Shown piece after piece: positions 43,729 through 53,049 of a DNA stretch of 64,000 nt. The DNA comes from Kocuria turfanensis (GTDB lineage Bacteria; Actinomycetota; Actinomycetes; Actinomycetales; Micrococcaceae): contig NZ_CP014483.1 of assembly GCF_001580365.1 (NCBI RefSeq), forward strand, positions 5,618-69,617, given 5' to 3'. Position 1 is the first letter of the stretch; each line of letters begins with the position of its first letter. Under the pieces are notes generated by a model that had not been told where the DNA came from, ran no database searches, and saw nothing but the letters and a program-made list of their open reading frames with translations. The position numbers and the translations under genes are program-made.

Positions 43729-46223
43729 GAGAGCCGAACCAGCAGGCCCTCGCTGCCGTCGCCCGTGCCATGGATGGGGCGGAGCCCGGCGCACAGTTCA
43801 TCGCTAACCTGGCCACTGGCGTGGGCAAGACCTACATCGCCGGCGGGTTGTTGGACTACCTGTGGCAGGCCGGCGTCCGGAACGTAGTGCTTATTACCCC
43901 CGGGTCCACGATCCTGCGCAAGACGGTGGACAACCTCACCCCTGGGCATCCGAAGTACTTGCGTGGGTTGCAGTGCAATCCGCTGGTGGTCACTCTGGAC
44001 ACCCTCGAACGCGGCGAAGTAGGACAGGCTCTGGAGGACGAGTCGCGGTTCAAGGTGTTCGTCTTTACTGTTCAGTCCTTGCTGCGCCCGAATAAGGAAG
44101 ACAGACGCCGTGCACATTCTCCGCACGAGACTGTTGGGCAGGGTCTCTACGAGTACTTGCAGGGCCGCGAGGATCTGGTGGTGATCGCTGACGAGCACCA
44201 CGTCTACTACTCCGGATCCGCCAAAAAATTTGAGAGCGCTATCCACGACCTTCAGCCGCTGGCTTTGGTGGGGCTGACAGCTACACCTCACGAGGCGACT
44301 AAGTCCGCCGTCGTTTACCGTTACCCATTGTCCGAGGCCATTGCCGACGGATGGGTGAAAATTCCAGTGCTGGTCTCCAGGCAGGACGGTGTTTTTGACA
44401 CAAGGACCCAACTGGCCGATGGCCTCACCCTGCTCGACGCCAAGGCCGAGGCCATGCGGGCTTACTGCGCGAAGCATCGGAACAAGAAGTACGTGGAGCC
44501 GGTGTTGTTCGTGGTGGCTCAGACAATTCAAGAGGCCACGGAATATCGGGATCTTCTGATCGGTAAGGACATGATTGGTGATCCCAATAAGGTCTTGCTG
44601 ATTACTTCTGAGCAACCCGACGCGACCTTGGCTCAGCTCGACCAGCTGGAGAACCCATCCTCACAGGTGAGGGCTGTCGTCTCCGTGTCAATGCTTAAAG
44701 AAGGCTGGGACGTCAAGAACATTTATGTCATCGCTTCGGTGCGGTCGATGGAGTCTCAGCTGCTGACTGAACAAATCCTTGGCCGCGGGCTGCGGTTGCC
44801 TTTTGGCGAACGCACCGGTAATCCCATGTTGGATACCGTTGAGGTCCTTTCTCACCACTCGTTCGCTTCCCTGCTCAAGCGTGCCCGCGCGTTGTTGGAG
44901 GAGACTTTGGGTGATCGGGTGCAGGAAGCGGCTGTGGTCGCCGATCCGGTGCCGGGGGTCCGGCAAGAGCCCATGCCTTTGGGGCCGGGTGAGGGTAACC
45001 AGCTTGGCATGGACCTCTCCTGGGCGATAGATGTCGACGTGCTCCTCCCGGGACCAGCAGCCACCGATCCCCATCAGGATGCGTTGTTCACCTTCAACCC
45101 GACGGAGCGCCACGGTGGGGAGCAACAAGCCCATGTGGGCATGAAGCTGTCGACCATTGAGGCCCGTGTAGCCAGTGCCGGCACTGCTACTGCTGTGCTT
45201 GAGCGGACTTACACCGCACGAGCAGCTGAAGGGGTCCGTCTGCCCCTGTTCCTGCCGAGAGTGGTCACTCGCTGGGAACGAGATCCTTTCTCGCTGGCAC
45301 GGGTCAACCTGATGAGCGTCGAAGCCTTGGGCCGTCGGTTCGCCGACGATGATGTTCCCTCTCTGATTCGCAAAGTCCTGGACGCTGAACGCGATGACCA
45401 AGGACGGGCGCATACAGTGATCCGCGACGAGGACACGGTGGTAAAAGCCTCAACCCTTCCCATCCCATTCGAGTTGATCGAAAACGACCTCGTCACTCGC
45501 CTGATGCGGACGAACGGCATCGAACAGACCATTGCCGAAGCCAACGCGGCCCTCGCCGTCGCCAAGGCGTTCTTGGTTGGTGCCGGCGTCACCGAAGACA
45601 CCCCCTGGCGCGCTGAGCACGGGCGGTTGGCCACCACGAGACTGACCGAATGGATCACAGACCAACAAACCTCCTCGCCGGCCCGCGAAGTCCGCGAGGT
45701 TGAGCACGTTCGGTGGCCCGATCCCGCAGAGCGGACCTTCACGGCTCCACCGCAGGACCACCAGCTCATCACCTCCAGCCGCGACTTTGTGCGCGGCTAC
45801 CCCTACCGGGGATGGGAACGAGGCGTGTACGAAGTGAACACCTTCGACGCATACTCGACCGAGTTCTCTCTAGCCACCATCTTCGAAAATCCAGCTTCCC
45901 GTATCCGCGCATGGGTCCGCATTGATGCAACCGTGCCACTCCGCATCACTTACCTGATCGGAGCGGTCCAACGCAGCTACGAGCCCGACTTCATCGTCGT
46001 CGACGAGCACGGGGTCTACTGGATTGTGGAGGGCAAGAGCGACCGGGATATGGCCAGCCCCGAGGTGATCGCCAAGCGCTACGCGGCTCGGGACTGGGTT
46101 CACACGGTCAACGCCTCCGCCGATGTGCCCGAACACTGGGCATACCTCCTGGCCTCAGAATCCGTCATCACCAATGCCTCCACGTGGGATGCCGCAAAGA
46201 ACGGCGGTCAAGCGTTCTCCTGA
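43729..46223 (+). CDS. Type III restriction-like DEAD/DEAH helicase-nuclease, 5' end removed by IS3
   Basis: The frame is open from the IS3 edge (REPNQQALAAVARAM, a Q-motif-like start), and about 830 residues remain; the true N-terminus is gone. Motif I LATGVGKTYIA, motif II IADEHHVYY, motif III GLTATP, motif VI QILGRGLRLP. The C-terminal region has a PD-(D/E)xK nuclease pattern, EPDFIVVDEH with WIVEGKSD. Families of this build are type III restriction Res subunits and relatives. No methyltransferase gene remains nearby. ATG 43770 could allow expression of a shortened protein. Confidence 0.8.
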
Positions 46224-46511
46224 CTGGTGAGTCGAAAGGCAGGGAATTCACTGAGTCGCCGCTGCGGGCCTGTGCCGAGATGCGCTGCACAGCCTAAGAC
46301 GGTGGACAGCACATATGTGGTAGTCGCCCTGTCGGCGAGGAAAGCGATGGGGAATTTACCGATAGGATAACTGGTGTGCAGAATCGCTCACAACAATCGG
46401 CGCCATCTCGACTTCTCCAAAAATGTGCAGGAAAGTAGATCGGTCCCGGCGTTCCGGACCGTGAACGAATATCGCTGAAAGCAACGACGACATCAAGGGA
46501 AAGGTGCTGTA

Positions 46512-46841
46512 ATGGCCCAGAGCGTGCAGATCATCCTGGAGGACGACCTGGAGGGTGGTCCTGCTGATGAGACCGTCCAGTTCGGTCTGGACGGCCGGCA
46601 GTACGAAATCGACCTGTCCACCGCGAATGCGGAGAAGCTGCGGGAGGCCCTGCGCCCCTACGCCGCCGCTGGCCGGCGGGCGCAGGGCAAATCCGCCCGG
46701 ACCACCGGGGCCCGATCTTCCTCCGGTGGTAACCCGGAGACGGCGAAGATCCGGGCCTGGGCGAAGGAGAACGGATACGAGGTCTCCGACCGCGGCCGCA
46801 TCCACCGATCCGTCAAGGACGCCTACTACGCCGCCCAGTAG
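46512..46841 (+). CDS. lsr2: Lsr2 nucleoid-associated protein
   Basis: 109 residues behind GGGAAAGG. N-terminal dimerisation domain (VQIILEDDLEGG, FGLDGRQYEIDLS) and C-terminal DNA-binding domain with the AT-hook-like RGR (WAKENGYEVSDRGRI). Lsr2 is the actinobacterial H-NS analogue: it bridges AT-rich DNA and silences foreign genes. A plasmid copy could reduce the fitness cost of carriage. 46224-46511 before it has no gene. Confidence 0.95.
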   Translation: MAQSVQIILEDDLEGGPADETVQFGLDGRQYEIDLSTANAEKLREALRPYAAAGRRAQGKSARTTGARSSSGGNPETAKIRAWAKENGYEVSDRGRIHRSVKDAYYAAQ

Positions 46842-47137
46842 GCCCCCATTCCCCCACCCGGACGCCCCCGGCCTCCTGGGTGCTCCGAGACAGCAGCGCA
46901 GGTGCCGGCGGCCACGGCTGCGGCATCGCAGCGAAACGTCTCGGGACAGGACTCGAGCATGGAGGCCGTCACCGTGGTCTTACCCATGAAAAGACATGTT
47001 GTCCAGGCGTAGCGTGGAGGCACCCGTCGCAGATGATCCGCGCCCAGTTCGCCGCACTTTCCGCGCTCGAAGGGTTCTGCGTTTCGGGCATTTTCTGGGG
47101 CGGCGGTGCCCGCATCGCCCGTGCGGATGACACCGGA

Positions 47138-47170
47138 CGGGCCCTGCCACCCACCCCCTGGCAGGGCCCG
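47138..47170. terminator. Hairpin, 12-bp stem
   Basis: CGGGCCCTGCCA (47138-47149) pairs exactly with 47159-47170, loop of nine. It lies about 300 bases after lsr2 in the gene-free stretch 46842-47332. Confidence 0.55.
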
Positions 47171-47298
47171 CCCCCGTCATCACCGAGCACAGCTTCCCCA
47201 CCGCCGACCATGCCTCCACCTGAGAACACGGGTTCTGCTAGCGTCGAGGCGCCCCTGGCCCGAGGGGTAGGTGCCCGATCTCCCCGATCGGTCACTGG

Positions 47299-47328
47299 AG
47301 CGTCCCCGCCCTGCAGGGTGGGGACGCT
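47299..47328. terminator. Bidirectional hairpin
   Basis: AGCGTCCCC...GGGGACGCT around CCCTGCAGGG, directly after the stop of the minus-strand gene at 47333. Confidence 0.6.
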
Positions 47329-47332
47329 TTCC

Positions 47333-47740
47333 CTACTGCTGAGCTGTTCCCTTGCGCAGGTAGATCACACACTGTCGGCGGATGTCGTTGAGCACCCGTA
47401 GGGCTGCCGGCAGGCTCAGTCCCAGTGCGCCGTGCTCGTGGGTGTGGACGTAGACGTAGGCGCTCAGGGTCACCGCGCCGTCGTGGGGCCCGTCCCAGTC
47501 CTCCACGATCCCGCACAGGGCGGCGGGGTGATGCTGCACCTGCCCAGGGTCGTGGACTTGCAGCAATTCTTCCTCGACGGTGAATTCTCCGTAGAGCACG
47601 GCATCGTCGTCGATGACGGTGGTGACCACTCGCGACAAGCCGCCCAGGTCCATCTCGCTCCCCGTCAGCACCTGGCCGTCCAAAACGTTCGCGGTGGTGA
47701 GCACCGCGCTTTGATCATGCGGCAACTGATTTACGGACAT
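47333..47740 (-). CDS. Unrecognised soluble protein of 135 residues
   Basis: ATG 47740 with GGAAGGA nine bases upstream; strong hairpin after the stop. Predicted as a beta-rich domain (VLDGQVLTGSEMDLGG, RVVTTVIDDDAVLYGEFTVEEE) ending in a helix (GLSLPAALRVLNDIRRQ). Acidic, no cysteine pair or membrane segment, two His-rich turns (VQHHPAAL, VYVHTHEHGA). No family recognised. 47741-48209 upstream has no other gene. Confidence 0.65.
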   Translation of the reverse strand: MSVNQLPHDQSAVLTTANVLDGQVLTGSEMDLGGLSRVVTTVIDDDAVLYGEFTVEEELLQVHDPGQVQHHPAALCGIVEDWDGPHDGAVTLSAYVYVHTHEHGALGLSLPAALRVLNDIRRQCVIYLRKGTAQQ

Positions 47741-48123
47741 AGGCCCGTGTCCTTCCGCTCCACTTCTTCCAACGGTGGCAGTGGGGGGTGGGCATCACTC
47801 TAGTGCTCTGGGTCACCCGTGCCGGTCCGTGTGACGCTCCACGACCTGCCACGACTTGTGCGGCAAAGCCACTCGCGAAGGGGCATTCCGGCGATTAGGC
47901 GCTGCTCGGGGCCCAGCGGCAGACAATCGGAGCCCCCCGGAGAACTCATCGCCGGCAGGTCCCCCGGTCACGGGACGCCCGTCGTCCTGATGTACCACCC
48001 CGGGAGGACACGTGAGGCCGCACCCCCTGGGGAAGACTCGGCACAGCACCTGTTTGGCGTCTTATCGACGTCATCTGCCCCCTAAGTGACCCACAGCACG
48101 GTGACTTTTGTACAGTGGGCTAC

Positions 48124-48146
48124 ACGAAAGCAAAGTTTGCTTTCGT
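48124..48146. promoter_or_regulatory. Perfect 23-base palindrome before surface-protein gene
   Basis: ACGAAAGCAAA (48124-48134), centre G, TTTGCTTTCGT (48136-48146). It lies 63 bases before the ATG of the large surface protein and just after a possible -10 (TACAGT, 48111-48116). It could be a repressor operator or an RNA hairpin in the leader. Confidence 0.65.
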
Positions 48147-48209
48147 TACCCCCCGTTGGTGGTGCGCTTCTCCCCCAGTAGCTGCGCCTCGTATCAGATA
48201 AGAGCGATC

Positions 48210-50219
48210 ATGAACCTTGGTAAGAAGCTTTTCGCCACCGGTACCGCGGCCGCACTGGCCTCTGGTGGTTTGTTCCTCACTGCTGGCCCGGCTTCGGCCG
48301 CGGTGGGTGACCCGGAGTGCCTGGCGGCGGAGGCGCAGCTGCGGGCGGGCCTGGAGCAGGCCGGGATCGAGGCTGAGCTCGTCGATGAGCTCGAGGCCGC
48401 AGTCGATGTCGTGGTGGCCGCCCAGGCCGAGCGCGACGCCCGGGCCCAGGCGGCCCTGGATGCCGCGACCGCCCTGGAGGTGGCGGTGGCAGAGCTGGAG
48501 GCTGCGGAGGATGCCGCCGCTGAGGTGGACATCGAGGCCGCTGAGGCGGCCCGAGACGCCGCCCAGGCCGAGCTGGATGAGGCTAACACGGCCCTGGCCG
48601 ATGCCGAGGCCGTGCTGGAGGCCGAGGTGGCCGCCTACAACGAGGTCGTCGCCGCCGCCGAGGCCGACCTGGAGGCCGCTCTGGCCGCCCAGGCCGAGGC
48701 CGACGCCGAACTGGCCGCAGCCGATGAGGCGGTGCTGGAGGCCGAAGCCGATCTGGAGGCCGCGGTCGCCGCGCAGGAAGCCCTCGATGCCGCTCTGGAC
48801 GCCCAGGTCGAGGCCGACGCGGCGGTCGGTCCGGCCCAGGACGCCCTGGACGCGGCCCTGGCCGCCCAGGTCGAGGCCGATGCCGCGGTCGACACCGCTC
48901 AGGACGCCCTGGATGCGGCGGCGGCGGTGCAGGCCGATGCGCAGGCCGCCCTGGAGGTGGAGCTGGCCGAGCTGCAGCTCGCCCTGGACGCCCAGGTGCA
49001 GGCTGATGCCGCGGTCACTGCCGCCGACGTCGCCGTAACTGCGGCGCTGGGGGTGCAGGCCGATGCCGAGGCGGCCCTGGCCGATGCCACGGTGGCCCTG
49101 ACCGCAGCCCTGGCCGACGGGGACGCCGATGCGATCGCCGCCGCCGAGCTGGCCGTGGAGGAGGCGACCGCGGCCGTGGAGGCCGCGATCGGCGCGGTGG
49201 TCACCGCCCAGGCCGAGGCGGATGCCGCGGTGGCCGCGGCCGCCGATGCGGCCCTGACCGTCGGGGTGGCCCAGGACGAGGCCGATGCCGCCCAGGCCGA
49301 GGTGGACGCAGCCGCCGATGTCACCGCCGACGCGCAGGCGCAGCTGGACGCCGCCGTCGCGGCCGCCGCCGACGCCGCAGCCGCCGTGGCCACCGCCCAG
49401 ACGGAGCTGGCCGACGCCGAAGCTGCCGCCGATGCTGCTGCGGCCGCGGTGGTCGAGGCGACCGCGGCAGTGGAGGAGGCCGGGTCCGTCGCCGATGCCC
49501 AGGCCGCCCTGGAGGTGGCTGTGGCCGATCGGGACGCCGCCCAGGCCGAGGCCGAGGCGGCCGCTGCCGCGGTGGCCGAGGCGCAGGTGGCGCTGGAGGC
49601 CGCCCAGGTGGAGCCGCAGGCGCTGATCGACGCCCGGGCGGAGGTGGCCGCCGCGGCGGAGGTCCAGGCCGAGGCCCAGGCTGCGTTCGACGCCGCGCAG
49701 GCCGAGCTGGACGCCCAGCTGGGCCTGCTGGCTGCGGTCGAGGACGCCGAGACCGCCGTGGCCGATGCCGAGGTGGCCGTGGAGACGGCCGTGGCCGCCG
49801 CGATCGAGGCGCAGCTGGCCCTGGACGCCGCCGTCGAGAGCCTCGCTGAGGTCCGCCTGGCCCTGGGCGAGGTCGGGGTTGACGTCGAGGAGCTGGAAGC
49901 TCTCTTCGACGCAGCCCTGGTTGCCTGCGCCGGCCCGGGTGCCGGCATCGACGTCGATGTGGACGAGGGCCTGGTCACCGGCCCCTCTACCTCCCCGGGT
50001 GCCCCGTGGTCCCCGGGTACCTCCCCGGTGCACTGGGTGCCCGGCTCCTCCATGGAGACCACCAACCAGGGCATGAACGTCCAGACCGCCGGCACCACCC
50101 CCAGCACGACCACCGGTGCCGGTTCCGAGAACCACCTGGGAGTGATCGCGCTGACCGGGGCCGGTCTGCTCGCCGCGACCGGGCTGGTGCTGCGCCGCCG
50201 GCACACCACCGGCAGCTAA
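48210..50219 (+). CDS. Large alanine-rich acidic coiled-coil surface protein with C-terminal anchor
   Basis: 669 residues from ATG 48210. Signal peptide MNLGKKLFATGTAAALASGG to about residue 30 (ASA|AVGD). Residues 55-560 are an almost uninterrupted Ala/Glu/Asp/Val/Gln helical region (units like AEADAAVAAAADAA) with hardly any Lys or Arg, a stalk-like coiled coil. A Pro/Ser/Thr linker follows (TSPGAPWSPGTSPVH), then a wall-sorting-type tail: hydrophobic helix GVIALTGAGLLAATGLVL and RRRHTTGS. No LPxTG precedes the helix; the sequence there is SENHLG. The sortase gene next door suggests it is anchored covalently. Likely an adhesin or fibril protein. Confidence 0.8.
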   Translation: MNLGKKLFATGTAAALASGGLFLTAGPASAAVGDPECLAAEAQLRAGLEQAGIEAELVDELEAAVDVVVAAQAERDARAQAALDAATALEVAVAELEAAEDAAAEVDIEAAEAARDAAQAELDEANTALADAEAVLEAEVAAYNEVVAAAEADLEAALAAQAEADAELAAADEAVLEAEADLEAAVAAQEALDAALDAQVEADAAVGPAQDALDAALAAQVEADAAVDTAQDALDAAAAVQADAQAALEVELAELQLALDAQVQADAAVTAADVAVTAALGVQADAEAALADATVALTAALADGDADAIAAAELAVEEATAAVEAAIGAVVTAQAEADAAVAAAADAALTVGVAQDEADAAQAEVDAAADVTADAQAQLDAAVAAAADAAAAVATAQTELADAEAAADAAAAAVVEATAAVEEAGSVADAQAALEVAVADRDAAQAEAEAAAAAVAEAQVALEAAQVEPQALIDARAEVAAAAEVQAEAQAAFDAAQAELDAQLGLLAAVEDAETAVADAEVAVETAVAAAIEAQLALDAAVESLAEVRLALGEVGVDVEELEALFDAALVACAGPGAGIDVDVDEGLVTGPSTSPGAPWSPGTSPVHWVPGSSMETTNQGMNVQTAGTTPSTTTGAGSENHLGVIALTGAGLLAATGLVLRRRHTTGS

Positions 50220-50336
50220 CCACCACGGCGGGTGGGGCGCTTCCGCACCCCACCCGCCACCGTCGTGACCCTCCGGGCGCCGGCCACCCTGGCCGGCGCC
50301 CGGAACCACACCACCAGCCCTCGGGGGGGGCACCAG

Positions 50337-51125
50337 ATGGGCCATCAGCACGATCTGCACCGCGACCAGGACGCCACCACCACAGCACTTGGCCAGCGCC
50401 GGGGCACACGCACCCTGCCCGCGCTCACCGCCCTGGCCGCCGCCGTGCTGCTCGGGGTCGGCGGATACCTCGGCCTCGGGCCCGCCCCTGACACCGGGGC
50501 GACCGAGCCGGCACCAGCAGCCACCCACAGCACCACCCCCAGTCCGACCCGGAGCGATGACCACTCACCGGACGCGCCCACCACAGCGCCCTCCTCCTCA
50601 CCCAAGCCTTCCCCAGAGCGCTCCGCTACAACACCATCGCCGGTACCGCCCACATCGTCCCCCGCGCCGGGCCGGGCCCAGCCGGCGGCCTCAGCCCCGG
50701 TTCACCTCACCGTGCCTGCGGCCGGCATCGACCAGCCGATCCTGCCGCTGGCCCCGAGCACCGCCGAGCTGGCCAACCAGTCGATCGTGCCCCCGATGAC
50801 CATGGACGCCTACTGGCTGGCCACCTACGGCACCCCCGGAGCCGGGTCCACGAACACCACCTACATCACCGGGCACAGCTGGGAAGGCGCCGACGCCCCC
50901 TTCGACCGGCTCAGCACCCACCTGAACCCCGGAGACACCATCACCCTCAGCACCCAGACCGGGGCCATCGACTACACCGTGGACACGGTCACCACCCACG
51001 ACAAGAACACCCTCAAAAACAGCGACATCTGGCGCATCACCCCGCAACGACTGGTGATCATCAGCTGCTACACCAACGACCCCTGGGGCAAGAACGTCGT
51101 CATCACCGCCAGCCCCACCCCTTGA
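50337..51125 (+). CDS. Sortase (class E/F-like)
   Basis: 262 residues from ATG 50337. N-terminal membrane anchor (LPALTALAAAVLLGVGGYLG), long Pro/Ser/Thr linker, then a sortase domain: substrate-side LTVPAAGIDQPIL, catalytic His in TYITGHSWEG, Cys in LVIISCYTND. The catalytic Arg expected about eight residues after Cys is occupied by Lys in WGKNVVIT, which is unusual. Sortases are extracellular transpeptidases that attach proteins to the cell wall. It directly follows the surface-protein gene, its presumed substrate. Confidence 0.85.
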   Translation: MGHQHDLHRDQDATTTALGQRRGTRTLPALTALAAAVLLGVGGYLGLGPAPDTGATEPAPAATHSTTPSPTRSDDHSPDAPTTAPSSSPKPSPERSATTPSPVPPTSSPAPGRAQPAASAPVHLTVPAAGIDQPILPLAPSTAELANQSIVPPMTMDAYWLATYGTPGAGSTNTTYITGHSWEGADAPFDRLSTHLNPGDTITLSTQTGAIDYTVDTVTTHDKNTLKNSDIWRITPQRLVIISCYTNDPWGKNVVITASPTP

Positions 51126-51237
51126 CCCATACCTGACCAGTCCCCATACGAGCCCGGACGGGGCAAGCCGACCACCACACCTCTCACCCGTGACGAACAC
51201 ACGGTCACCACCGATCAGCGGTGAACAGGAACAGCCC

Positions 51238-51654
51238 ATGACCGCCTCTACCCCCGATCTTTTCGCCGTCGAGCTGCGCCCCCACACCCCGGCGGAATGG
51301 ATCGCGACCTACTACCCGCTGATCAAGACCACAGCAGGCAGCAGAGTCGACATCACCACGGTGCTGCACCAACACCGGCTACCCGGTCCGCCACCGAACC
51401 ACGGAACAGCACGATGGCTAGAAGCACGCGCCGCCGACCCCGACGCACCCTGCTACGCGGACTACCCCACCTGGAAAACCGAACTGGCCGCTGGCTACGC
51501 AGCCTCAGTGACCGCTTACCACACTGAGAACACCCAACAACCCTCCCGGCATCTCACCTCCCACACTGCCCTGGGCACGGCCGTCATCCTTCCCGGACAA
51601 CTCCCGGAATGGATCAACAACGACACGGTGAGCACCGAAGACGAGAACACCTAA
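51238..51654 (+). CDS. Unrecognised protein of 138 residues
   Basis: ATG 51238 with AGGA eight bases upstream, following the sortase by 112 bases. Aromatic-rich first half (TPAEWIATYYPLIKTTAGSR), RWLEARAADPDAPCYADYP in the middle. No signal peptide, no domain recognised. May belong to the surface-protein operon. Confidence 0.6.
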   Translation: MTASTPDLFAVELRPHTPAEWIATYYPLIKTTAGSRVDITTVLHQHRLPGPPPNHGTARWLEARAADPDAPCYADYPTWKTELAAGYAASVTAYHTENTQQPSRHLTSHTALGTAVILPGQLPEWINNDTVSTEDENT

Positions 51655-51746
51655 CCCGATGAAAACAGCAGGCTCGCACCCGAAACCTCTACCCCAGCCC
51701 CCTCATTTAAGCCATGCTGTTCCTGTGGCGAAAGGCATCTCCCACA

Positions 51747-51777
51747 CAGAAAGCCGGGCCCTGTGCCCGGCTTTCTG
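51747..51777 (+). terminator. Hairpin, 12-bp stem
   Basis: CAGAAAGCCGGG (51747-51758) pairs with 51766-51777, loop CCCTGTG. Ends the surface-protein/sortase transcription unit. Apart from it 51655-51985 has no gene. Confidence 0.75.
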
Positions 51778-51985
51778 CATGCCCAACATGCCATCATCGA
51801 GCCCGCATTGAGCGCCTTTGCTATCACCTTCACCAACCGGATGCCAGCGGCGGAGAGCCACAAACCAGGGAAACGCCCCTTACACCATTTGTGCGACAAC
51901 CCCCCAGGGGCCGACAAGCACCGATTCCCCCTAGGTACAGGTAGCTGCGGGGCAGGTCAGCCAGCAAAAGTCGGGGCAGTCCCGT

Positions 51986-52192
51986 TCACGGAATGACGGT
52001 GACTTTTCTCGCTCGGAGACCGTGGGCGCAGGACTCGGTCTCGAACTCGACGCGATCGTTCTCGTGGAGCGTGCGGTAGCCCGTGGCGTTGATGGCCGTG
52101 AACTCCGTGAACACATCCGGGGAGCCGTCGTCAGGAGTGATGATGCCAAAACCTTTCTCCGGGTTAAACCACTTAACGACGCCCGTAGCCAT
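51986..52192 (-). CDS. Cold-shock domain protein
   Basis: 68 residues from ATG 52192. Typical start ATGVVKWFNPEKGFGIITPD with RNP1 (KGFGII) intact. RNP2 reads DVFTEFTAI where most members have DVFVHYSAI, so one RNA-stacking aromatic/His position is altered. Single-stranded nucleic acid chaperone. Plasmid-encoded copies are not rare. Confidence 0.92.
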   Translation of the reverse strand: MATGVVKWFNPEKGFGIITPDDGSPDVFTEFTAINATGYRTLHENDRVEFETESCAHGLRARKVTVIP

Positions 52193-52591
52193 ACCGGTAC
52201 CTGACTTTCTGAAAGGCAGAGCATCCCCGGCCGGCGGAAACATCACGCGGGGGATTGCTAATGCACAGCAGTTTCTCAGAAAGCAGCGTCTGGGGCTAGA
52301 GCCGACGGGCACCATCCCCGCGCCGGGATGATCACCGTGAACCCGGAAGCCCACCGGGGGTAGAGGTGGCCTGCGCAGTGCGGTGCTGGCAAAGCCCGGG
52401 CACCGAGTCCTGACCCCGCCATTCGCACCCGGTGGCACGGGCACGATCAGAAGTGCACTTGTCGGTGAGAGCAATGCGGACGGGAAACTGCCAGCAACCG
52501 TGCGGCAGTCCCGCCGACGGCCTTGAGGCCCTCGCTTTGAACAACGGCGTGAGCGACCCGTCGTCAATACGTTCTCAGTGCACGGGGAGAA

Positions 52592-52630
52592 GAGGAGGCG
52601 AGTCGGCCCCCCAGCCGGCCTCGCCTCCTC
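52592..52630. terminator. Long hairpin
   Basis: GAGGAGGCGAG (52592-52602) pairs with 52620-52630, with an inner CGGC/GCCG stem. Located in the gene-free stretch 52193-53049. Confidence 0.55.
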
Positions 52631-52895
52631 GTACTACTTCCTCCAGCGGCGAGCATCCCTGTGGATCCCCCCGGATCCGGATGCGCTGGGCCTGCTCGAA
52701 GGAAACCAGGGCGTCCGGGCGGAAGCACGAAACGTCCTGGCAGGGGCAGGATCACCCGCCAGCAGGAGCTACGGCAAAGCCGTACGTCATGTCAGCACTC
52801 AAAATGCAAAGTCATGAGGCTCGGCCGCGAGCACATCGCCTGCGCACCACGCCCGGAGCCTGGATCGTGTGTGGAGTCCATGCTTGGCGGCAGGG

Positions 52896-52924
52896 GAAGA
52901 GCCGGACACTGTGCCCGGCTCTTC
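52896..52924. terminator. Hairpin, 10-bp stem
   Basis: GAAGAGCCGG (52896-52905) pairs with 52915-52924; similar in plan to the terminator at 51747. It lies about 125 bases after the GAF-ANTAR gene on the minus strand. Confidence 0.6.
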
Positions 52925-53049
52925 GCGTGGGAATGCCTTTCACCACGGGTCCAGTGTGGGGCACAAGGTAGGCCGTGGCTAGAGCTTCCGTGGGGTCCCA
53001 GATACGCGGACTGGGGAAGGAGCCGGGCGGCGGTCCAAATCCTCCTGAG

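Noticed and set aside
46880..47401. 173-residue frame downstream of lsr2
   Set aside because: Contains a terminator hairpin and shadow-like Pro/Ser composition.
48120..50564. 814-residue open frame opposite the surface-protein gene
   Set aside because: Low-complexity Gly/Leu/Arg shadow produced by the GCC/GAG-rich repeats of the real gene.
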